Below are positions 1 through 7,166 of a DNA stretch of 8,364 nucleotides, in pieces. The stretch lies in assembly GCA_045613585.1 (NCBI GenBank), contig JAZLBG010000004.1, positions 1-8,364 of the forward strand, given 5' to 3'. The number at the start of each line of letters is the position of its first letter. The stretch's first letter is position 1. The stretch comes from Fimenecus sp045613585 (lineage in GTDB: Bacteria > Bacillota > Clostridia > Oscillospirales > Acutalibacteraceae). Under the pieces are notes generated by a model, which had not been told where the DNA came from, made no database searches, and was given only the letters and a program-made list of their open reading frames with translations. The position numbers and the translations under genes were made by a program.

Positions 1-10
1 GTCATTTAAC

Positions 11-214
11 TTATTTTGAGAGATTGTAACGCTTGTTAAATCTGTCAACACGTCCGCCTGTATCAACAAGCTTCTGTTTACCTGTGAAGAATGGGTGGCA
101 ATTTGAGCAGATATCAACTTTCAAATCATCTTTAGTTGAGCAAGTTTCAAATGTTGCACCGCAAGCACACTTTACTGTTACTGTTTTATACTCTGGATGG
201 AGTCCCTGTTTCAT
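11..214 (-). CDS. rpmE: 50S ribosomal protein L31, zinc-binding type
   Basis: L31 belongs to the large ribosomal subunit and helps bridge it to the small subunit. The 67-residue product is full length and highly typical: it starts MKQGLHPEYK, has HPFFTGKQK at 40-48, and ends with the conserved VDTGGRVDRFNKRY segment. Four cysteines, C16 and C18 (C-x-C) and C36 and C39 (C-x2-C), form the zinc ribbon of the cysteine-containing (C+) form. In many bacteria this form is replaced under zinc shortage by a cysteine-free paralogue; none is visible here. C25 is an additional cysteine at a position often occupied by arginine. The start is set at the ATG preceded by AGAGGTGA rather than the GTG inside that site, and the family's usual N-terminus (MK-x-G-[IL]-HPEY) agrees. 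The gene has its own promoter directly after addA. Only 10 bases remain after its stop, so its terminator and downstream neighbour are not seen. Confidence 0.97.
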   Translation of the reverse strand: MKQGLHPEYKTVTVKCACGATFETCSTKDDLKVDICSNCHPFFTGKQKLVDTGGRVDRFNKRYNLSK

Positions 215-225
215 GACAATTGTCA
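214..225 (-). repeat. 12-base perfect palindrome between the rpmE ribosome binding site and start codon
   Basis: TGACAATTGTCA is its own reverse complement. Its first half overlaps the end of the Shine-Dalgarno site and its last base is the A of the rpmE ATG. In RNA it could fold as a short stem (GUGAC with GUCAU, one G-U pair, loop AAUU) covering parts of both initiation elements; in DNA it could bind a dimeric protein. Function is unproven, and a palindrome this short may be chance. Confidence 0.45.
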
Positions 226-230
226 CCTCT
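223..230 (-). promoter_or_regulatory. Ribosome binding site of rpmE
   Basis: AGAGGTGA on the minus strand, 8 bases before the ATG at 214. It decides the start: the in-frame GTG at 226-224 is part of this site, so the four extra residues it would add (M-T-I-V) are not expected in the protein. Confidence 0.82.
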
Positions 231-258
231 TTCAGTACTTGTTTTCATTAGCCTAATA

Positions 259-287
259 ATTCTAGCACAAGAATATACAAAAATCAA
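259..287 (-). promoter_or_regulatory. Sigma-A-type promoter of rpmE
   Basis: On the minus strand, TTGATT (287-282) and TAGAAT (264-259) are separated by exactly 17 bases, and a TG one base before the -10 gives an extended -10 (TGCTAGAAT). The predicted start of transcription is near 252, giving a leader of about 38 bases before the rpmE ATG. The -35 box contains the addA stop codon. A small inverted repeat, ATTAG-G-CTAAT (257-247), lies across the predicted start site and could be an operator or chance. Confidence 0.75.
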
Positions 288-3200
288 GTATTTTTTTCAA
301 GATTTACAGAAATTTCTTTTGAAAGGCTAAATGAATATAATGTTACTGTCACATTCTCCAAACCAAAACACTGTTCTGCTGCCGCTTTATATACGCGCAT
401 CTGTTCACGATAACGGTCACAAAGTTCTTCTGGAGTATCAACTTTATCTGTCTTATAATCAACAATCTCACCAGTTTTTCCGTTGATTATAAGAGCATCC
501 ATAATACCTTGAAGCACTACACTTTCGCAACTTGCACCATTTGGCAAATCTTTATGCACAAATGATAGCGGTGCGGTCATTGTAAACTGTTTTTCACGAA
601 TAAACTTTTCAGCCGACTTAATGCGAGCAAACAAATCACTTGCAACGAAGTTTTTAATTGAGGTAAAACTTATAGCTTCTGCTTCATTTTCAGTAAACAC
701 ACCTTCGGCTTTAAGTCTTTCAATTTCATTTTCTATATTTTCTTCTACAAGATTAAAATTGCATTTTTCAAGGAATCTGTGTGCAAGAGTACCGCGCTGT
801 GCAGGTGTAAGTTCATCTTTACCCATAAATGCAGGATTTTCGGTTGCAATATAAAGCACACCTGTATTTTCGTCAACACGGGATGCAGAATACTTTATAG
901 GCATACTTGCAAAGTCAGCATAAGGATATTTGTAATCAACCTTTATATTGATAGTTTCAAGCATTGACTTATCAACAGGAGCTTTATCAATTTTCTCATT
1001 TTCAACTATTTCTGCAAATACAGGTGGTTGAACAATACAAAAATCAATTTTACTATCAGTTTCTCTTGCTTTGCAATTCATAATGCCTAACTCTTTACAT
1101 AATTTGTATGCAGATGGGTGTTGAATTGCAGTGAGAATTGACCACTGGAAGAAATTGCTTGCGAGAGATAATGCTGTTGAATTATCTTCATCACCCGTAT
1201 AAAATCTGTCGTAAATCTCTTTGATTTTACTTTCAGGTTTATAAAGATTACCTGTTATATATAACTTCTCTCTTGCTCTCGTCATTGCAACATAATAAAT
1301 TCTTATTTCTTCACTTAATTCTTCAAGGTGATTTTTAAGTTTAACTGTTGCATAGGGTTGAGTTTTAAATTCAATGTTTCTTTTTTTATCATAGCAGATT
1401 GTACCTATTCCCATTGTTCTGTCAACAATGGTTTTGGCAACTCCCCTACCACCGAAATTCTCAGTACAGTCCATTACGAACACAACAGGATATTCAAGAC
1501 CTTTACTTCCGTGAATTGTTGTAATTTTTACTGCATCGTCATTTTCACTTACAAGGTTAGATTCATCTAAGTCAAACTGATTTTTGCGAAGCTTATCAAC
1601 ATATCTTATAAAACCTGATAATCCATGACCGCCATTCGCCTCAAACTTTTCAGCGTAGTCAATTAAAAGTTGAAGATTAAGAACGTGTTTTTCACCATTT
1701 TCCATAGCACCAACAACACTGTCATAAGATGTTGTTTCAAAAACACGTCGTATAAGTTCACCTATACCAAGAGTTACAGACAACATACGAAGTTGATAAA
1801 TTGTATCAAGAAAATATTTTACACTATTGTCAGTATCATAATTTTCTTTAAGCAATTCATAAATTGAAGCTTTTCGGTTTTGGCAGCGCATACGAGCAAG
1901 GTCATCTTCAGTAAAAGAAAACATGGGTGAAAGCATTACTGAAACAAGAGGTATATCTTGCACCGGATTATCAATAATATTAAGAAGTGAAATCATTGTA
2001 ACGATTTCGGCATTATCAAAAAATCCCATTTTCTTTTCGTAATGAGCAGGTATGCCCATTTCTGCAAGTCCCCTTACAATTTCTTCTGCTTTACTACTGA
2101 GTTTTCGTGCCAAAATACAGATATCACTATATTTTATTGGTCTTTCTGCGCCTTTATTGCCAACTGTCATACCGCCTTCAACAAGGTCTTTAATAGTTTT
2201 GCCTACATAATCAATTTCAAAACTGAAGTTCGATTTTCTAGGATGCAATCCTTCAACAATATGCACATGAACATCTTTATTATCAGTTTCAGAAAATGAT
2301 GCTCCTGAAACTAATCCGTCACCATTTTTATAATCAATATCACCCATCTTGCGAGTCATAAGGAAATTAAAAAAGAAGTTTACGCCTTCCACAATTCCCT
2401 GACGGCTACGGAAGTTTCTATCAAGAATAATTTTAGCTGGGTAATTGTCTGCATTTTCATCATAATCAGGGTATTTATCTTTATACCCCATAAAAATCTC
2501 AGGCATAGCGTGACGGAAACGATAAATACTTTGTTTAACGTCACCTACCATAAACAAATTAGATGCGTTTTTTGAGATTGCATTGAAAAGAGTATCTTGT
2601 GCTTCATTGGTATCTTGAAATTCGTCAATTAAAATTTCATCATATTTTTCTGACATTTCTATTGCAAGTGGAGTTTTGCTATATGTACCATCAGAAGTTT
2701 CAACAACAAGCAATTTAAGTGCCATATGAAGAATATCAGCATAATCATAGGCATTTTTTTCTTTTTTGATTTCTTCAAGCCTTTTAGAAAATGTTAATAC
2801 ACAGTTTTTGAACGCTATCATTATTGGACGAAGATATTCAATATCATTTCTAAAGTCTTCAGAGTAACAAGTCATTATTGAAGCAATACTTGCAAAATCT
2901 TTAGTTAATGCTTTTGTTCTTCCTGAAATCTCATAATATAAATCATCTTTTTCAGCAGTTTTAAAAGTACCAAAACCATTTATTTTTAAGTTATCAACAA
3001 CATTCTTGATATCATCCCATTTCCCACCATTGTTGATTAAATCAAGTGCATACTTCATATCAGTAACTGCACTAATTATGCTGTTTCTTGCAGTTACGCC
3101 AACTTTATTATCGTCACCGGCATCAATAAGAATTTTATCGCATTTAATTAATGCATACTGAAGAATTTCTTTCACTCTGTCAAGACTATATTTTCCCCAA

Positions 3201-3826
3201 ATTGTCTGTTCAACAGGTACATCTTCAAAATAATATGCAAAATGGTCTTCAATCCATCTTTCGGGATTTGCAGATGATACAGAAAATTTATAAATCTTAA
3301 AAATTGAATTAATAAGATTCATATCGTTTCTGCCGTTTGAAAAAAGCTCAAGGAGCGCATTTGATTCAGGAGTATTCTCACTATAAACATCTTCCAAAAT
3401 TTCATTTACAATATCATTCTCAAGCAAATTAAGTTCATTTTGGTCAAGCATTGTAAAATCAGGCGAAACATCTAAAAGCTGACAATTATCTTTTACGACT
3501 TTATTACAAAAACTATCAATAGTACAAATATTTGCACTTGGCAAAAACATTTTTTGCCTTTTAAGAAATGTGTCAGTTGGATTTTCTCTAATTAAGTCGT
3601 CAAGTGACCTTGATATTCGCTCAAGCATTTCACCCGCTGCCGCTTTTGTAAATGTTACAACAAGAATATTCTCAACATTTGTAGGCTTATTTCTATCAAT
3701 AATACGCTGAATAACACGTTCAACAAGTACAGCAGTTTTACCTGAACCTGCAGCAGCAGATACAAGCACACTACCATTTCTTGAATTTATTGCTTTACGT
3801 TGGGCATCAGTCCACTCTCTGCTCAT
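284..3826 (-). CDS. addA: ATP-dependent helicase/nuclease subunit AddA
   Basis: AddA is the superfamily 1A (UvrD/RecB-like) 3'-to-5' motor of the AddAB complex and carries a nuclease that cuts the 3'-ended strand. With the ATG at 3826 the product is 1180 residues, close to Bacillus AddA (about 1230). Motifs run in order: Q-motif TDAQRKAI at 6-13; Walker A AAAGSGKT at 24-31; motif Ia VVTFTKAAAGEM from 56; Walker B LIDEFQDTN with D401 and E402; motif III MVGDVKQSIYRF at 426-437; motif IV LDRNFRS; motif V TTIHGSKGLEYP with H772; motif VI YYVAMTRARE with arginines 850 and 852. The C-terminal RecB-family nuclease has GTLAHRFLE with H1016, GIMDALI with D1110, DYKTDK with D1123 and K1125, and a following YREQMRVYK helix. 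All expected catalytic residues are present, so the protein is probably active. The gene overlaps addB by 20 bases and its stop lies within the rpmE -35 box. An upstream GTG at 3835 is rejected as start because it is part of the Shine-Dalgarno site. Confidence 0.96.
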   Translation of the reverse strand: MSREWTDAQRKAINSRNGSVLVSAAAGSGKTAVLVERVIQRIIDRNKPTNVENILVVTFTKAAAGEMLERISRSLDDLIRENPTDTFLKRQKMFLPSANICTIDSFCNKVVKDNCQLLDVSPDFTMLDQNELNLLENDIVNEILEDVYSENTPESNALLELFSNGRNDMNLINSIFKIYKFSVSSANPERWIEDHFAYYFEDVPVEQTIWGKYSLDRVKEILQYALIKCDKILIDAGDDNKVGVTARNSIISAVTDMKYALDLINNGGKWDDIKNVVDNLKINGFGTFKTAEKDDLYYEISGRTKALTKDFASIASIMTCYSEDFRNDIEYLRPIMIAFKNCVLTFSKRLEEIKKEKNAYDYADILHMALKLLVVETSDGTYSKTPLAIEMSEKYDEILIDEFQDTNEAQDTLFNAISKNASNLFMVGDVKQSIYRFRHAMPEIFMGYKDKYPDYDENADNYPAKIILDRNFRSRQGIVEGVNFFFNFLMTRKMGDIDYKNGDGLVSGASFSETDNKDVHVHIVEGLHPRKSNFSFEIDYVGKTIKDLVEGGMTVGNKGAERPIKYSDICILARKLSSKAEEIVRGLAEMGIPAHYEKKMGFFDNAEIVTMISLLNIIDNPVQDIPLVSVMLSPMFSFTEDDLARMRCQNRKASIYELLKENYDTDNSVKYFLDTIYQLRMLSVTLGIGELIRRVFETTSYDSVVGAMENGEKHVLNLQLLIDYAEKFEANGGHGLSGFIRYVDKLRKNQFDLDESNLVSENDDAVKITTIHGSKGLEYPVVFVMDCTENFGGRGVAKTIVDRTMGIGTICYDKKRNIEFKTQPYATVKLKNHLEELSEEIRIYYVAMTRAREKLYITGNLYKPESKIKEIYDRFYTGDEDNSTALSLASNFFQWSILTAIQHPSAYKLCKELGIMNCKARETDSKIDFCIVQPPVFAEIVENEKIDKAPVDKSMLETINIKVDYKYPYADFASMPIKYSASRVDENTGVLYIATENPAFMGKDELTPAQRGTLAHRFLEKCNFNLVEENIENEIERLKAEGVFTENEAEAISFTSIKNFVASDLFARIKSAEKFIREKQFTMTAPLSFVHKDLPNGASCESVVLQGIMDALIINGKTGEIVDYKTDKVDTPEELCDRYREQMRVYKAAAEQCFGLENVTVTLYSFSLSKEISVNLEKNT

Positions 3827-6800
3827 CTTCGTCACCTCCCAACATTGAAACTGCCTGTTTAAAATCTAAAGAGTCAAATTCTCTTACAGGGTCTGTATCA
3901 TTTCTTCTACAAACATCACTATATTTACAATATTTGCAACCATCTTCAGTAGGTAATGCACGAATTACACCACTCTGCAAATCATTTGCCATTTCTTTTA
4001 TAAGTTCATTTACTTTGTTTTTAAGTCTTTCAATGGATTTAAGAGAAATAACATTACCTGAAACTGAGCCATCATCATTAATTACAGCTGGAATATAAAC
4101 GCCCTCTGCGTTCTTTTCCATAGCAGTAATTACATCAATATTATTAAGCACCATACCACTCATACGAAACTTATCTTTAAGACTTTTATTGATAACCGCT
4201 TCATCAGAATGTCTGTTAAGACCTTTTGTCGTTTCTGTTGCTCTTGAGGTTTTTGCCTGAAAATAGAAAATACCTGCAGGAGTAACATTTTTATATAACT
4301 CTTCACCATTTTGCCAGATAGCAAAAAGGTATATAAGCATTTGCATATTAAGACCTGCAAACACCTCACCCAAATCAAAGGTTTTGCCACCTGTTTTATA
4401 ATCGACAATTCGCACAAAAGTATTATCAGGTGTGCTGTAAGTATCAACACGGTCAACTTTACCTATGATTTTAACAGTTCCACCATTATCTAAATTAATG
4501 AGATATGGCAGAATATCGCCGTCATTATTTATGCTTAATTCAAAGTTTACAGGAACAAACTCGCAATTTGAAAACTCGTCAACAAGTTGCATTACAAGTT
4601 TTAATGAACGCTCTTTAAGGAGCATCATTGTTCTTGAAAATGATTTTGGTTGATTTTCATAACCACTTAGTTTTTCATAGACGTAATTATCAATAATTTT
4701 ATTGACTTTTTCTCTTATTTCCTCTGTTGTAAATTTAATAAACTTTTCTTTTGGATTTTCTTTAAGAAATATTTCAAGAACTTCGTGAATAAGTGTACCC
4801 GTTTGTGCGGGGTCCATTTGCGCTTCACGACGAGGTTGAGCTTTTATTCCATATTCACAGAAATAACTAAATGGGCATTGATAGAACTTTTCTGTTTTTG
4901 ATGCAGAAATGTACATACTCTTGCCAAAAAGTTCTGTTGCAAGTTCGCTATCTTTAATCTCAAACTCTTTTTTGCTCATCTTTTGGAGCATATTAATCTC
5001 TTCTTGTGAACCATCATTTGCAAAATACTCATATAAAGTTTCGCCTAATGTTGAGTTTTTATTTGACTCACTAGCAAACGCTGAAAAAGCAGTTTTGCGA
5101 CTTTCAATAAGGCGTAATGCATCTGGTATTATGACATTCACCTTATCTTCATAAAGTCTGTTTATTTCAAAGACTAGTTCTGAAGGTGATAAAGCTTCAG
5201 CTGTGCTGTCAACACTACTATATGATATATATAATTTTTCAGTTGCGAGAGTCATAGCACGGTACGCAATAAATTTTTCAAGCACACTGTTATAAGCAAT
5301 ATTCGAAATGATATCTATACCATTTGATTGAAGTTCGCAACGCTCAGTATCATTAAGAATTACACCACTAGATGAAGTTACAGGGAACACACCTGCATTA
5401 GCACCAACAATGAAAACTGTTTTTGGTGCTGTAGATTTAATTCTATCTGCACTACCTATAATTACTTCATCAACACCATTTGGAATTTGACCAATATCTT
5501 TTGTTGACACTATAATTTCAAACAATTCACGATAACGTTTAAGAGTTATTGCACTCTCACCTGTTGCTGAGCAAAGATTATCAAGAATTTCAGTAAGAAT
5601 TCGCCAGATTTTACCCTGTTCAAGTGCTAAATCATCTTCACCATTGTTAAGAAGTTGTGTTGTAAAATTTTTAAGATTATTATCAACGCCTGTATTTCTT
5701 AAAAACGCAAACAATTCACGAGAAATAGTTTCGCCATTTGTTTCTGTTATTTTATTTTTAAGCGCAATAACAGGACCTACAATTCTTGCTCGCAAGTCAT
5801 TTATAATTTTAAGTTTTTCTTCTGAATACTCGTTAAACTCAACGCCAAAACCTTCAGGATTGCCTATCCATTCATTTTTCCACTCAGATTGTTTTATTCT
5901 CCACATAAGAACATATTCTTCAATAAGTGAAATCTCTTCAATAGTAAATCCGTAAAGACCTGTCTTGAGAAACCTTAAAACATACTCAGAGTTAAAGCCT
6001 TCAGTTAAAATGTCAAACAAGGACAACATAAACGCCATTAAAGGTTGTGCTAAAATAGGTTGACGATTATCTGGAAAACAATCGATACCATATTTTCTAA
6101 ATGACGACATCAGTTGCTTTTTGTACGTATCTTGAGTACGCTCAATAACCGCAATATCACGATATCTGTAATTTTCTTCACGAACAAGTCGCTTGATTTC
6201 AGCTGCAACAAAATCACACTCGTCGTTTTTATTGCGACAAGGCACTAGTGAAATAGCATCACAATCAGTTTCGTATTTACTGTCAGTAACATCAAAAATA
6301 TTTTCTTCAAGAAAATTAAGAGCATCTGATTTGTATGCTTTATCAGCATACAAAATCTTTTCAGGGGCAATTTTTACATTGACACGATTTGCAGCTGCAC
6401 GAAGCTTTCTTATTTCGCACATTGCATTGTAAAAGAGTTCATATTCACCATTATTACGAGTGGTATCACAACAAAATGTAATATACACATCATCAGCACT
6501 TGCAATAATACGTTCTAACACTTTATGCTCTTGTGCGGAAAACCATGTGAACGCATCAACAAATACAGTTTTCCCCTTAAAATATGACACTTCGTAAAGC
6601 AAATCAGCAAACATATCAAGATTAAGTGAGTCGTCGTGAAATTTCTTACTCATAAGACTATCATAACATTGGAATATAAGTGACAACTCATCAAGTTTTT
6701 TTGCGAATGTAGGTTTTTTAACCTTTTCAGCAGTTTCAGCTATTTGGTTAACAGTGATACAACAAGTTTTAAGTTCATTATTAAAACTTAAAAGTTCATT

Positions 6801-7151
6801 GATAAGCAAAGGATTTTTTTGATAATTTTTATAGTAGACAAGTTTATCTTGCAAGGACTCAATTGCCATACTCATAAGCACTGCTCTTGTAGCATCATCA
6901 GCAGATTTTTTGGTGATTTTTCCGCAATCACGCAAAAGCCTTTCAGCAATACGCGAAAAGCTTAACAACTCAATATTATTAATTTTTTCATTACCTAAAA
7001 GTGCAAGCATTCCCCTTTCAGTTTCAAAAGAAAACTGGTCGGGTACAATTATTATGACTTTTCCACTTTCATTTTTTGCAATTTCTGTTGCAAGATTTCG
7101 TATGTAACGGGTTTTACCGCTACCTGTACGTCCTGTTATAATATTGAGCAT
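3807..7151 (-). CDS. addB: ATP-dependent helicase/deoxyribonuclease subunit AddB
   Basis: AddB subunit of the cytoplasmic AddAB complex, which processes double-strand DNA ends for RecA-mediated recombination. In characterised AddAB, AddB has a helicase-like fold without motor activity, recognises Chi, and cuts the strand ending 5' at the break. The 1114-residue product is close to the usual family size (about 1150-1170). It opens with a Walker A, GRTGSGKT at 7-14. A long degenerate helicase-like region follows to about residue 750. The C-terminal RecB-type nuclease domain shows GTLIHE with H789, GKVDRVD with D900, and DYKTG with D917 and K919. Iron-sulfur cysteines are all present: C759 in YQCPF, then C1072, C1075 and C1081 in a C-x2-C-x5-C array, the spacing known from Bacillus AddB. 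The ATG is supported by AAAGGAG 8 bases upstream. The 3' end overlaps addA by 20 bases, which supports balanced co-translation. No frameshift or lost motif is seen. Confidence 0.96.
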   Translation of the reverse strand: MLNIITGRTGSGKTRYIRNLATEIAKNESGKVIIIVPDQFSFETERGMLALLGNEKINNIELLSFSRIAERLLRDCGKITKKSADDATRAVLMSMAIESLQDKLVYYKNYQKNPLLINELLSFNNELKTCCITVNQIAETAEKVKKPTFAKKLDELSLIFQCYDSLMSKKFHDDSLNLDMFADLLYEVSYFKGKTVFVDAFTWFSAQEHKVLERIIASADDVYITFCCDTTRNNGEYELFYNAMCEIRKLRAAANRVNVKIAPEKILYADKAYKSDALNFLEENIFDVTDSKYETDCDAISLVPCRNKNDECDFVAAEIKRLVREENYRYRDIAVIERTQDTYKKQLMSSFRKYGIDCFPDNRQPILAQPLMAFMLSLFDILTEGFNSEYVLRFLKTGLYGFTIEEISLIEEYVLMWRIKQSEWKNEWIGNPEGFGVEFNEYSEEKLKIINDLRARIVGPVIALKNKITETNGETISRELFAFLRNTGVDNNLKNFTTQLLNNGEDDLALEQGKIWRILTEILDNLCSATGESAITLKRYRELFEIIVSTKDIGQIPNGVDEVIIGSADRIKSTAPKTVFIVGANAGVFPVTSSSGVILNDTERCELQSNGIDIISNIAYNSVLEKFIAYRAMTLATEKLYISYSSVDSTAEALSPSELVFEINRLYEDKVNVIIPDALRLIESRKTAFSAFASESNKNSTLGETLYEYFANDGSQEEINMLQKMSKKEFEIKDSELATELFGKSMYISASKTEKFYQCPFSYFCEYGIKAQPRREAQMDPAQTGTLIHEVLEIFLKENPKEKFIKFTTEEIREKVNKIIDNYVYEKLSGYENQPKSFSRTMMLLKERSLKLVMQLVDEFSNCEFVPVNFELSINNDGDILPYLINLDNGGTVKIIGKVDRVDTYSTPDNTFVRIVDYKTGGKTFDLGEVFAGLNMQMLIYLFAIWQNGEELYKNVTPAGIFYFQAKTSRATETTKGLNRHSDEAVINKSLKDKFRMSGMVLNNIDVITAMEKNAEGVYIPAVINDDGSVSGNVISLKSIERLKNKVNELIKEMANDLQSGVIRALPTEDGCKYCKYSDVCRRNDTDPVREFDSLDFKQAVSMLGGDEDEQRVD
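3832..3840 (-). promoter_or_regulatory. Ribosome binding site of addA, inside the end of addB
   Basis: GGGAGGTGA on the minus strand is almost a full match to the anti-Shine-Dalgarno sequence. It is followed by 5 bases (CGAAG) and the ATG at 3826. The GTG at 3835-3833, which would extend the frame by three residues, is part of this site and so cannot be the start. The site is embedded in the addB coding sequence, which favours translational coupling. Confidence 0.85.
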
Positions 7152-7159
7152 ATTTTTTG

Positions 7160-7166
7160 CTCCTTT
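7160..7166 (-). promoter_or_regulatory. Ribosome binding site of addB
   Basis: AAAGGAG on the minus strand, 8 bases before the addB ATG at 7151. Its first two A bases are the last two of the glycosidase TAA stop (7167-7165), so a ribosome terminating on the upstream gene stops on the addB initiation site. This fixes the addB start and suggests co-transcription with the glycosidase. Confidence 0.85.

Noticed and set aside
224..226. GTG as the rpmE start codon
   Set aside because: It lies inside AGAGGTGA, and the resulting M-T-I-V extension is not found in the usual L31 N-terminus.
3833..3835. GTG as the addA start codon
   Set aside because: It is part of the GGGAGGTGA Shine-Dalgarno sequence and leaves no ribosome site at proper distance upstream; the ATG at 3826 is well spaced.
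3781..4098. Plus-strand open frame of 105 codons across the addB/addA junction
   Set aside because: It is antisense to two well-supported genes, resembles no known family and has no convincing ribosome binding site.
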